DNA from: Roseburia sp. | GTDB taxonomy: Bacteria > Bacillota_A > Clostridia > Lachnospirales > Lachnospiraceae | Length of the DNA stretch: 64,000 bases | Assembly (NCBI GenBank): GCA_019411365.1 | Contig: DXQT01000003.1 | Location: 62,001-126,000 of the forward strand | Reading direction: 5' to 3' | Part shown: one piece after another, positions 37,671 through 46,146 of the stretch | Layout: each line of letters starts with the position of its first letter | Position numbering within the stretch: the stretch's first letter is position 1 | Notes under the pieces: model-generated | Seen by the model: only the letters and a program-made list of their open reading frames with translations | Told to the model about the DNA's origin: nothing | The model's database searches: none | Translations under genes and position numbers: made by a program

Positions 37671-39008
37671 ATGGAGCAGTTTAGGAGTAAACATAAGCAG
37701 ACACAGAGCGAGTGGGAGGCAGAGATGTCGAAGAAAGTTCTGGAGTTTGTGCGAAGTGAACTATATATGGATCTGCGCTTTTTAGATATTGCACTCGGCA
37801 CGCTTGTTTACCGGGCGGATGAGAATATCAGAAGCTTTGCGACTGACGGCACATATCTTTATTTTTCCACGGAGCAGGTGTTAAGGGTGTTTCAGGGCAA
37901 CCCGAAATATCTCGACAGGGCATACCTGCACAGCGTGCTGCACTGTATCTTTTTCCATCTCTGGATCGGTGGAAAGAGAGACCGGGAAAAATGGAATCTT
38001 GCCTGCGATATTGCGGTGGAATACACGATCGACCAGATGGACAAACCGAGTACGAGGCGGATCTTAAGCTGGCAGAGACAAACGGTTTATGAAGAACTAA
38101 AACAGCAAAAAAGCGGGATTTCCGCAGCGGTCATTTACCGTTATCTAAGTGGCAGAAAGCCGGAAGAACTGATCGCACTGCAAAAGGAATTTTACACGGA
38201 CGACCATCGTTACTGGCCGAAGGAGGAACAGAAAAATGCCGTAAATGAGGACGCCAGAAAACAGTGGGATAAAATTGCAAGGCAGACGCGCATGGAAAAG
38301 GAATCCAGAGGGGATGAGACAGAGGATGGAGAAGAAATTCTTGCTGTACAGCTGAAGGCAGAGAAGAGCAGACAAAGTTATGCAGATTTTCTGCGTAAAT
38401 TTTCCGTTCTGCGGGAGGAACTGCATGCGGATCCCGATGAGTTTGACCTGAATTATTATATTTATGGATTGCGGCTTTACGAAAATATGCCGCTCATTGA
38501 GCCGGTGGAGAGCCGGGAGGTCAAAAAAATCCAGGAGTTTGTCATTGTGGTCGATACGAGTTATTCGACCAGCGGAGAACTCATCCACAATTTTTTGAAA
38601 GAGACCTATACGATCCTGACCGAACAGAACAGTTTTTTTGCAAAAAGCAGAATACGCATCATTCAGTGTGACAATCAGGTGCGCATGGATGAGGAGGTAA
38701 AAAACAGCCGCGAACTCGAACAGCTTTTAAATCGTTTTACAGTTATAGGAGGCGGCGGAACAGATTTCAGACCGGCTTTTGCTTATGTGAACGAATTATT
38801 AGAGCAGGGCGTGTTGAAAAATCTTGGCGGGTTGTTATATTTTACGGATGGCAAGGGCATTTATCCGAAGAAACGGCCGGAATATAAGACCGCATTTCTG
38901 TTTCTGGATGATTATGATGAGAGTGCCGTTCCACCGTGGGCAATGAGACTCCGGGTGGAACAGGAGGATATTTTGGCAGAGGAGACAAGGAGAAACCATG
39001 AACATTAA
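37671..39008 (+). CDS. VWA-like / DUF2201 protein
   Basis: 445 residues. The N-terminal half is the putative metallopeptidase region of DUF2201; its helix reads HSVLHCIFFH and is followed by NLACDIAVEY. The usual HExxH glutamate is Ser here, so proteolytic activity is doubtful. The C-terminal half (about 290-440) is a von Willebrand A-like fold with a MIDAS motif DTSYS and a later GGGGTDF threonine. Such proteins pair with MoxR-type ATPases, and the ATPase gene overlaps this one by 11 bases. Possible role: an adaptor or chaperone module acting on a client protein. Confidence 0.85.
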   Translation: MEQFRSKHKQTQSEWEAEMSKKVLEFVRSELYMDLRFLDIALGTLVYRADENIRSFATDGTYLYFSTEQVLRVFQGNPKYLDRAYLHSVLHCIFFHLWIGGKRDREKWNLACDIAVEYTIDQMDKPSTRRILSWQRQTVYEELKQQKSGISAAVIYRYLSGRKPEELIALQKEFYTDDHRYWPKEEQKNAVNEDARKQWDKIARQTRMEKESRGDETEDGEEILAVQLKAEKSRQSYADFLRKFSVLREELHADPDEFDLNYYIYGLRLYENMPLIEPVESREVKKIQEFVIVVDTSYSTSGELIHNFLKETYTILTEQNSFFAKSRIRIIQCDNQVRMDEEVKNSRELEQLLNRFTVIGGGGTDFRPAFAYVNELLEQGVLKNLGGLLYFTDGKGIYPKKRPEYKTAFLFLDDYDESAVPPWAMRLRVEQEDILAEETRRNHEH

Positions 39009-40506
39009 GCAGGCAAAAGAAGAGATCAAACATACCGTGCAGGCATATCTGAGCAAAGATGCATTTGGCGAATATAAAATCCCGGCGGTCAGACAGCGTC
39101 CGGTTCTGTTGATTGGACCACCGGGAATCGGAAAGACACAGATCATGGAGCAGATTGCCAGAGAGTGTGAGATCGGGCTTGTGGCGTATACCATCACCCA
39201 CCACACAAGGCAGAGCGCAGTAGGACTTCCGTTTATTAAGGAGGAGCAGTACGACGGAAAAACATATTCTGTGACGGAGTACACCATGAGCGAGATTATT
39301 GCGAGTGTCTACCGCAAAATCGAGGAGGGCGGCAGGAAAGAGGGAATCCTTTTTATTGACGAGATCAACTGCGTTTCTGAGACGCTGGCGCCGACCATGC
39401 TGCAATTTTTGCAGTGTAAAACGTTTGGCAACCAGGCAGTCCCGGAGGGATGGATCATTGTTGCAGCCGGAAATCCGCCGGAGTACAACAAGTCGGTAAG
39501 AGATTTTGATATGGTAACGTTAGACCGTGTGCGCTGCATGAATATCGAGGCAGATCTTGGCGTGTGGAAGGAATATGCAAGAGAAAAACGTTTAAACAGC
39601 GCAATTTTAAGCTATCTGGAACTTCGTCCGAAGAATTTTTACCGCGTGGAGGCGGACGTGGACGGATTACAGTTTGTGACCGCCAGAGGCTGGGAGGATT
39701 TAAGCAATCTTATGGATGTCTACGAGGAACTTGGAATTCCTGTGGACGAGGAGATCATTCATGAGTTTCTGCGGCATGAAGATGTGGCGGAGGATGTGTC
39801 TGCCTACTTTGATCTGTATAAAAAATATCAGGACGATTATGGCATTGCAGAGATTTTGGAGGGAAAAGTAAAGCCTTCCGTCTATGCGCGTATCGATCAG
39901 GCAGCGTTTGATGAGAGGCTTTCGGTGGTCAATCTGCTGCTGGATGGTGTCTCAAATGTCTTTTATCAGATACAGAGAGAGCGTGAGATCACGGATGCAT
40001 GGTATGATTTTTTGAAGGAATACCGTCAGAAATTAAAAAATTCTTTGCAGGCAAAAGGAATTTTTGAAACGATTCTTGCAGAAAAAACAGCGTCAGATGA
40101 GCAGAACGAGAAACAGCAGTTTGTCTCAAAAGCACAGAGTGACCGTGCACGCAGCCTGAACGAAAAATTGAAGGAATGTGCGAAAAAGATTGTAGCCGAG
40201 GAAACAATTAATATAGAAGAAACTGCTTTATTTGCGCTCGCAAAAGAGCCGTTTGACGCACAGTGTGAAAAACTGCAAAGCCTTGAAAATCAAGGGATTG
40301 AAACCTTAGAACATGCATTTACATTTATGGAGCAGGCATTTTCGGATGGACAGGAAATGGTAGTTTTTGTGACAGAACTTACGATCACACCGGAGATCGC
40401 GGTCTTCTTAAGTGAGCATCGCATAGAGCGTTATGAAACATATAAAAATCAGCTCCTGATCGGCACAAAACGCGCAGAAATTCTGTCTGAGATCGCAAGA
40501 GATTAA
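38998..40506 (+). CDS. MoxR-type AAA+ ATPase
   Basis: 502 residues. Walker A GPPGIGKT (about 40-47), Walker B ILFIDEIN (about 117-124), and an AAA lid. The C-terminal 250 residues are helical and unassigned. It overlaps the VWA-like gene by 11 bases, the classic MoxR-VWA pairing, in which ATP-driven remodelling is directed by the VWA partner. The client is unknown; the LRR protein upstream is the obvious candidate partner. Confidence 0.9.
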   Translation: MNIKQAKEEIKHTVQAYLSKDAFGEYKIPAVRQRPVLLIGPPGIGKTQIMEQIARECEIGLVAYTITHHTRQSAVGLPFIKEEQYDGKTYSVTEYTMSEIIASVYRKIEEGGRKEGILFIDEINCVSETLAPTMLQFLQCKTFGNQAVPEGWIIVAAGNPPEYNKSVRDFDMVTLDRVRCMNIEADLGVWKEYAREKRLNSAILSYLELRPKNFYRVEADVDGLQFVTARGWEDLSNLMDVYEELGIPVDEEIIHEFLRHEDVAEDVSAYFDLYKKYQDDYGIAEILEGKVKPSVYARIDQAAFDERLSVVNLLLDGVSNVFYQIQREREITDAWYDFLKEYRQKLKNSLQAKGIFETILAEKTASDEQNEKQQFVSKAQSDRARSLNEKLKECAKKIVAEETINIEETALFALAKEPFDAQCEKLQSLENQGIETLEHAFTFMEQAFSDGQEMVVFVTELTITPEIAVFLSEHRIERYETYKNQLLIGTKRAEILSEIARD

Positions 40507-40711
40507 GACTGTTTCCAGATTTTTTGGGGAAAAATTAATGGAAGTTGCATAAAAATAAGCAGAAAAGCTCACAATAATTGTAATATCTGACTGTTTCTGC
40601 TTTAACGCGAAAAAGTTATAACTGACTCGTTAGTAGATTATTTACACAAATGAAAAAAATATATGGTAAAATTCAAAGAAATTTTCTCAGCACAGTTCCT
40701 GAATGAGAAAT

Positions 40712-40739
40712 TTGACTTTTGGGAATAATTGAGTATGAT
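40712..40739 (+). promoter_or_regulatory. Promoter for the cell wall hydrolase
   Basis: TTGACT (40712-40717), 16-base spacer, TATGAT (40734-40739). Confidence 0.6.
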
Positions 40740-40756
40740 AGGGTTTTGTAATGAAG

Positions 40757-40790
40757 CGGCAGATAAATTTTTGGTTTATCTGTCGTTTTA
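40757..40790 (+). terminator. Terminator-like hairpin in the leader of the cell wall hydrolase
   Basis: cggcagataaa (40757-40767) pairs with tttatctgtcg (40775-40785) around a 7-base loop, followed by tttta. It lies between the promoter and the gene, so it would act as an attenuator. Confidence 0.6.
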
Positions 40791-40825
40791 CTATGTTATG
40801 TATCATTCTTGAGGAAAGGAGAAAA

Positions 40826-41569
40826 ATGAGAAAAAAAATATTGGACGCAGCATTACTTTTTGCTTTCGCATTGTGCTTGATTGTTACGTCCAACATTCAG
40901 GAAGAGGCAGCATATGTTGCAGAGCCTGAGAATGAGGCAGTACCGCTTCAGGATCAGGAGGCAGAGCCGGAAGAAATGCAATTTTCCGCCGGTGTGGCAG
41001 CTGCAATTTCCGCAAATTCATTTACCACAGAATCAGATGAAAAAACAGGTGTTGAAAAGAAAGATGTTGTTTTAGTGACAACTTCAAATGATTCAGAAAG
41101 TAATTTAGAAGAAGAGACAGACGGATCAGTTGAAACAAATACAGAAGTAAGTGAGAGTGGTCAGGTGGAGGAAGTTTCTGGAACTTCGCAGGCTCCGGCA
41201 TACAACAATCGTTGGAACATCAGCCTGACCGATGAAGAGATCGATTTGCTGGCCAAAATCGTGTGGCTGGAAGCAAACGGCGAACCTGTCGAGGGGCAGG
41301 AAGCGGTTGTCGAGGTGGTGTTAAACCGCATGGCATCCGATTTGTATCCGGATACATTATATGATGTGCTGAGCCAGAACAATCCGGTTCAGTTTGTTTC
41401 CTGGAAAAGACGGGATAAAGCGCATCCGACAGAGACAGAGTACCAGTCTATTTATAATGTATTAAATGGAAATACAGACCTATTAAGAAATGATACAATG
41501 AATTTTTCAACTTATCCGCTCACATCGAATCTTGATGTAAAAATCTGCTGTCATTATTTCTGCTACTAA
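40826..41569 (+). CDS. SleB/CwlJ-type cell wall hydrolase
   Basis: 247 residues. ATG at 40826 follows GAAAGGAG. N-terminal signal or anchor segment (about 5-23), then an acidic low-complexity linker (about 25-125), then a C-terminal hydrolase_2 domain with the catalytic glutamate in VWLEANGEP, plus QEAVVEVVLNRM and the terminal HYFCY. The family cleaves peptidoglycan in spore germination or growth. Secreted or anchored; the Glu/Ser/Thr-rich linker may span the wall. Confidence 0.88.
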   Translation: MRKKILDAALLFAFALCLIVTSNIQEEAAYVAEPENEAVPLQDQEAEPEEMQFSAGVAAAISANSFTTESDEKTGVEKKDVVLVTTSNDSESNLEEETDGSVETNTEVSESGQVEEVSGTSQAPAYNNRWNISLTDEEIDLLAKIVWLEANGEPVEGQEAVVEVVLNRMASDLYPDTLYDVLSQNNPVQFVSWKRRDKAHPTETEYQSIYNVLNGNTDLLRNDTMNFSTYPLTSNLDVKICCHYFCY

Positions 41570-41596
41570 TAAAGTACCAGGCCATGACGCAGCCAG

Positions 41597-41641
41597 CAAA
41601 AGGGATAGTACATGGATAATTTCCGTGTGCTGTCCCTTTTC
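41597..41641. terminator. Terminator after the cell wall hydrolase
   Basis: gggatagtacatgg and ccgtgtgctgtccc pair around ataattt, with aaaa before and ttttc after. Symmetric, so active from either side. Confidence 0.75.
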
Positions 41642-41733
41642 TGGATTCTGAAAATATGTTAAAATATCCGAAAAGGCAAAATGATTCAACAGAGGGCAAC
41701 ACACCCATGAATCATTTTTTCATACAGTAAATT

Positions 41734-41977
41734 GCGAATTGTAAAACTCAACACAGTGTAAATATATTGTGAAAAATTAATCCGCGCAAAAAAGACACTG
41801 GGGAGCCGCCGGTTCTTAGAAAGCAGTGGCTGTATTTCGTTCTGATTTATCAGATAAGAAATGCAGCCGGTGGTTTCTTAGTACCGTTGCGAGCGACACG
41901 TAGCGGAAGCGGGTCTCTTTATGCACGGATTAATTTTGAACAATTTAAAGACAGTATAGATGAATTTTACAATTCGC
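41734..41977 (+). repeat. Dispersed palindromic element, copy 4
   Basis: 244 bp. Outer arms gcgaattgtaaaa (41734-41746) and ttttacaattcgc (41965-41977). Middle arms aaaaattaatccgcgcaaaaaagac against gtctctttatgcacggattaatttt. The middle stem sequence differs from copy 3 yet still pairs with its partner. Core ggagccgccggttcttagaa, ttcttagtaccgttgcgagcgac and acgtagcgg. The apical stem is long, with the same ctgatttatcag tip as copy 3. It ends only 26 bases before the TetM-like start codon. Confidence 0.88.
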
Positions 41978-42003
41978 TTCACAACTTAAGGAAAAAAATA
42001 ATC

Positions 42004-44715
42004 ATGAAACAAATTATAGCAGGAATCCTGGCACATGTGGACGCCGGCAAGACCACATTGTCAGAAGCACTTTTATATAGCAGTGGAAGCATTAAAAAAA
42101 TAGGGCGCGTCGACAACGGCGATGCATTTTTAGACACGGATGCGATGGAGAAAAAACGTGGTATCACGATTTTTTCAAAGCAGGCAGAATTACAATTTGG
42201 TGACACGAAAATGACACTTTTGGACACCCCGGGACACGTGGATTTTTCCGCGGAGATGGAGCGGACGCTGATGGTGCTTGATTATGCCGTGCTTGTCATC
42301 AGTGCATCCGATGGAGTGCAGGCACATACGCAGACACTCTGGCGGCTTTTAAAACGGTATGAAATCCCGGTATTTCTTTTTATTAATAAAATGGATCAGC
42401 CTGGAACGGAACGAGAGACAATTCTTTTGGAGTTAAAAAAACAGTTGTCGGACGGATGCATTGATTTCACGGAACTTGGCGCAGGTACAGAAGAAGAAGC
42501 ACAGGAAAACGAGAAAAGCAGTACTATTATGGAAGAAATTGCTATGGAAGATGAGACTGCGATGGAAAGTTTTTTAGAGACCGGAAGGATTACCGGTGAA
42601 CAAATCAGGGAAATGATCGTGCAGCGAAAGATATTTCCGTGCTTTTTTGGTTCTGCGCTTCGGAATGCCGGCGTGGACACATTTTTACAGGGGTTTGACC
42701 GATATACACTGGCACCGGAATATCCGGATGGATTTGGCATGAAAGTTTTTAAGATCGCGAGAGATGAGGCAGGAAACCGGCTGACCTATCTGAAAGTGAC
42801 CGGAGGAACGTTAAAAGTGAAAGCGCTGCTTTCGAATGCAGACCATGTGCGGTTTGGTGAGGAAGTGTGGGAACAGAAAGTGAACCAGATCCGCATTTAT
42901 TCCGGAACAAAATATGAGCTGATCAATGAAGCGGATGCCGGAATGGTGTGCGCCGTGACCGGATTAGACCACACATATCCGGGACAGGGATTTGGAATCG
43001 AAGCGCAGGGAGAAACACCGGTACTAGAGCCGGTACTGCATTTCCGTCTGATCCTCCCGGAGGACGTGGAGCCGGCAGTCATGCTGCCAAAATTGCGCCA
43101 GATCGAGGAGGAAGAGCCGGAATTACATATTGTATGGAACGAAAAGCTTCAGGAGATCCAGATCCAGATCATGGGCGAGGTTCAGACGGAAATTTTAAAA
43201 AGCATGATCGCAGAGCGTTTTGGCGTGGAGGTGTCATTTGGTCCGGGCAAGATTGTATACAAGGAAACAATCGCAGATGCAGTGGAGGGCGTGGGACATT
43301 TTGAACCTCTCAGACATTATGCGGAAGTACATCTTTTGTTAGAGCCGCTGGAACCGGGAAGCGGTATTGTGATCGACACAGACTGCAGTGAGGATGTGCT
43401 GGACAAAAACTGGCAGCGGTTGATCGTGACACATTTAAAAGAGCGGGAGCATATCGGAGTGTTGACCGGTTCGGTGGTCACAGATATGAAAATCACAGTG
43501 ATCGGTGGAAGGGCACACACGAAACACACGGAGGGCGGCGATTTCAGACAGGCGACTTACCGGGCAGTGCGTCAGGGATTAAAACAGGCGCAGTCTGTGC
43601 TGCTGGAGCCGTATTACGAATTTCACATAGCTGTTCCGCAGAATATGGTAGGACGTGCTATGACGGATGTTGAAAAGATGCACGGAAAGTTTGAAGGACC
43701 TTATCAGGAGGGCGATGCACAGGTTCTGCGCGGCATTGCTCCGGTGGCGTGCATGGCAAATTACCAGAAGGAAGTGACTGCCTACACGAAAGGGCTTGGA
43801 AAAGTAACGTTCCGGTTTGCGGGATATTACCCATGTCACAACACGGAAGAGGTGGTCGCACAGACCGGTTATGATCCGGAGCGGGATCTTTCGCACCCGG
43901 CGGATTCTGTTTTCTGTGCGCACGGAGCAGGATTTATCGTTCCATGGAATGAAGTGCCGGATCACATGCATGTGGAAGGCAGGCTTCTGAAAAAGAAAGA
44001 GCAGCAGGAGGAAGCACCTTCCGGTAAAAAGACAAAAACCTACGATCTGGATCACTGGATCGACATTGAGGAGATTGATGCGATCTTAGCACGCACCTAT
44101 CATGCAAATAAGCATGAGAAGGGAGCGACAAAGCAGTGGCGGACCACGAAAAAAGTGATTTCGGGAGACAATGCGCCGCACTATGCACCTGTAAAGGCAG
44201 TTTCCAAAGAGGAATATCTGCTGGTGGACGGTTATAATATCATTTTTGCATGGGAGAGCTTAAAAGAGCTTGCGGCAGTCAATATCGACGGAGCAAGAGG
44301 AAAACTTTTAGATATTTTGTGCAATTATCAGGGCATAAAAAAATGCAATCTGATCGTGGTGTTTGATGCGTACCGCGTAAAAGGACACCAGACGGAAATG
44401 CTCGATCACCATAATATCCATGTCGTGTATACGAAAGAGGCGGAGACTGCCGATGCTTATATTGAAAAGTTTGCACATGAAAACGGAAGAAAATACCATG
44501 TGACAGTGGCGACTTCGGATGGTCTTGAACAGATCATCATCACCGGGCAGGGCTGTCATCTGCTCTCTGCAAGAGAGTTTGAGCGTGTGGTAGCGGCAGC
44601 AAACCAGACGCTTCGGGAAACGATCGATGGAATGAGGGAAAAATCATCCAATCACATTCTGGGAGATGCACTGAAACAATTAACCGATGAGAAAATACAA
44701 TTGCAAAACTCATAA
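42004..44715 (+). CDS. TetM-like ribosomal protection GTPase fused to a NYN domain
   Basis: 903 residues from ATG 42004 (AAGGA upstream); the open frame extends further back, but only through the palindromic repeat. Residues 1 to about 640 are a translational GTPase of the TetM/TetO/EF-G type: AHVDAGKTT (G1), RGIT switch, DTPGH (G3), NKMD (G4) and EF-G-like domains IV-V. A linker of about 90 residues follows. Residues about 735-885 are a NYN/YacP-type PIN-like nuclease fold (LVDGYNIIF, VVFDAYRVKG, TVATSDGLEQ). True TetM ends near residue 640, so the nuclease-like extension is the oddity. Whether it confers tetracycline resistance is not predictable. Confidence 0.9.
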   Translation: MKQIIAGILAHVDAGKTTLSEALLYSSGSIKKIGRVDNGDAFLDTDAMEKKRGITIFSKQAELQFGDTKMTLLDTPGHVDFSAEMERTLMVLDYAVLVISASDGVQAHTQTLWRLLKRYEIPVFLFINKMDQPGTERETILLELKKQLSDGCIDFTELGAGTEEEAQENEKSSTIMEEIAMEDETAMESFLETGRITGEQIREMIVQRKIFPCFFGSALRNAGVDTFLQGFDRYTLAPEYPDGFGMKVFKIARDEAGNRLTYLKVTGGTLKVKALLSNADHVRFGEEVWEQKVNQIRIYSGTKYELINEADAGMVCAVTGLDHTYPGQGFGIEAQGETPVLEPVLHFRLILPEDVEPAVMLPKLRQIEEEEPELHIVWNEKLQEIQIQIMGEVQTEILKSMIAERFGVEVSFGPGKIVYKETIADAVEGVGHFEPLRHYAEVHLLLEPLEPGSGIVIDTDCSEDVLDKNWQRLIVTHLKEREHIGVLTGSVVTDMKITVIGGRAHTKHTEGGDFRQATYRAVRQGLKQAQSVLLEPYYEFHIAVPQNMVGRAMTDVEKMHGKFEGPYQEGDAQVLRGIAPVACMANYQKEVTAYTKGLGKVTFRFAGYYPCHNTEEVVAQTGYDPERDLSHPADSVFCAHGAGFIVPWNEVPDHMHVEGRLLKKKEQQEEAPSGKKTKTYDLDHWIDIEEIDAILARTYHANKHEKGATKQWRTTKKVISGDNAPHYAPVKAVSKEEYLLVDGYNIIFAWESLKELAAVNIDGARGKLLDILCNYQGIKKCNLIVVFDAYRVKGHQTEMLDHHNIHVVYTKEAETADAYIEKFAHENGRKYHVTVATSDGLEQIIITGQGCHLLSAREFERVVAAANQTLRETIDGMREKSSNHILGDALKQLTDEKIQLQNS

Positions 44716-44738
44716 AAACGCAATTATGAAAATGAATC
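44698..44738 (+). repeat. Terminal remnant of the palindromic element
   Basis: caattgcaaaactcataaaa is nearly identical to the left end of copies 2 and 3 (ttgcgaaactcataaaa, aattgcaaaactcat) and is followed by aattatgaaaat, resembling aattgtgaaaaat. It overlaps the last codons and stop of the TetM-NYN gene. No right half follows, so this is a decayed or solo end. Confidence 0.55.
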
Positions 44739-44769
44739 AATAACAGGAAAAACAGGACGGAGAGAAATT

Positions 44770-46146
44770 ATGTTACCAGAACAATTTTGTGTGCGTATGA
44801 AAGAAATGCTCGGGGAGGAGTACGCAGCATTCTATGCAAGCTATGATCTGCCGAAATATCAGGCACTCAGGATCAATCCACTGAAAACAGAGCGGGATAC
44901 TTTTTTGCAGCAGGCGCCGTTTTCCTTAAACAGAGTGCCGTGGACAACGAATGGCTATTATTACAGTGGGAATGACCAGCCCGGCAGACATCCGTATCAT
45001 GAGGCGGGCGTTTATTATATCCAGGAGCCGAGTGCGATGGCTCCGGCGGAGTATCTGATGGCGGAACCGGGAGAGCGCATTTTAGATCTGTGTGCCGCAC
45101 CTGGAGGCAAGAGCACACAGATCGCATGTTCCATGCAGGGGGAAGGGCTGATCGTCTGCAATGAGATCCATCCGGCGAGAGCAAAGATCCTGTCTGAAAA
45201 CATCGAACGCATGGGTGTGTGCAATGCGCTTGTGACAAATGAGACACCACAGAAACTTTCGGATAATTTCCGTGAATATTTTGACCGCATTTTAGTGGAT
45301 GCGCCGTGTTCCGGTGAGGGGATGTTCCGCAAGAACGAGGATGCCTGTGATGAGTGGAGCCAGGAAAATGTTGAGAACTGCGTCGCAAGACAGGCGGAGA
45401 TCTTAGATTGTGCAGCGGAGATGTTAAAGCCGGGCGGACGGCTCGTGTATTCGACCTGCACGTTTGCCCCGGCGGAGAATGAAGGCAGTATCAGCCGCTT
45501 TTTAGAGCGTCACCCGGAATTTTTAATATTACCGGTGGAGAAAAAAGACGGTATGATGCCGGGTGTGCCGGCGTGGACAGAGCATCCGGCGGATGGTTTA
45601 GAACACACCATTCGTCTGTGGCCGCACCATTTAAAAGGTGAAGGCCATTACCTTGCTGTCTTACAAAAAGCGGGTGTTTTATCCAGAACCTATCAGGGCT
45701 ATTGCAGAAACGGTGCGGAGAAGGGAATCAATGAGAAAGAGTGCAGGGAATTTTTTGCATTTGCAGAGGAAAACCTTGTGAAAAATATAACAGGCAATTT
45801 TCTGAAATTCGGCGACCAGCTTTATCGGATGCCGGAGGGAATGCCGTCCATCCGGAATCTGAAAGTGCTCCGCCCGGGACTGCATCTGGGAACCTTAAAA
45901 AAGAACCGTTTCGAGCCGTCCCATGCACTGGCGTTAGCGTTAAGACCGGATCAGGTAAAGCACGTGTGCAGCTTAGCGAGCGACAGCCCGGAAATTAAGG
46001 CATATTTAAACGGACAAACCTTAAATATGGACGGAGAGAAGGGGTGGTATTTAGTGACTGTGGATGGTTACAGCATTGGCTGGGGCAAGTTAGCCGGTGG
46101 CATTTTAAAAAATCATTACCCGAAGGGACTTCGAAAAAATGGCTGA
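44770..46146 (+). CDS. NOL1/NOP2/Sun-type RNA m5C methyltransferase (RsmF-like)
   Basis: 458 residues. SAM-binding motif LDLCAAPGGKS, motif IV DAPCSGEGMFRK and the catalytic-cysteine motif VI STCTFAPAENE give a cytosine-5 RNA methyltransferase. The C-terminal 160 residues resemble the extra RsmF/YebU domains, pointing to 16S rRNA as substrate. Preceded by GGACGGAGAG. It overlaps the MATE gene by eight bases. Confidence 0.92.
   Translation: MLPEQFCVRMKEMLGEEYAAFYASYDLPKYQALRINPLKTERDTFLQQAPFSLNRVPWTTNGYYYSGNDQPGRHPYHEAGVYYIQEPSAMAPAEYLMAEPGERILDLCAAPGGKSTQIACSMQGEGLIVCNEIHPARAKILSENIERMGVCNALVTNETPQKLSDNFREYFDRILVDAPCSGEGMFRKNEDACDEWSQENVENCVARQAEILDCAAEMLKPGGRLVYSTCTFAPAENEGSISRFLERHPEFLILPVEKKDGMMPGVPAWTEHPADGLEHTIRLWPHHLKGEGHYLAVLQKAGVLSRTYQGYCRNGAEKGINEKECREFFAFAEENLVKNITGNFLKFGDQLYRMPEGMPSIRNLKVLRPGLHLGTLKKNRFEPSHALALALRPDQVKHVCSLASDSPEIKAYLNGQTLNMDGEKGWYLVTVDGYSIGWGKLAGGILKNHYPKGLRKNG

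Larger units (their letters stand above)
40507..40825. other. Leader region before the cell wall hydrolase
   Basis: About 320 bases without a gene. It holds a promoter-like pair at 40712-40739 and a terminator-like hairpin at 40757-40790, both described separately. The first part (40510-40680) is AT-rich and I see nothing functional there. Confidence 0.6.

Noticed and set aside
41887..42003. Longer N-terminus for the TetM-NYN protein
   Set aside because: The extra 39 codons lie within the palindromic element and have no ribosome binding site; MKQIIAGILAHVDAGKTT at 42004 matches the family start.
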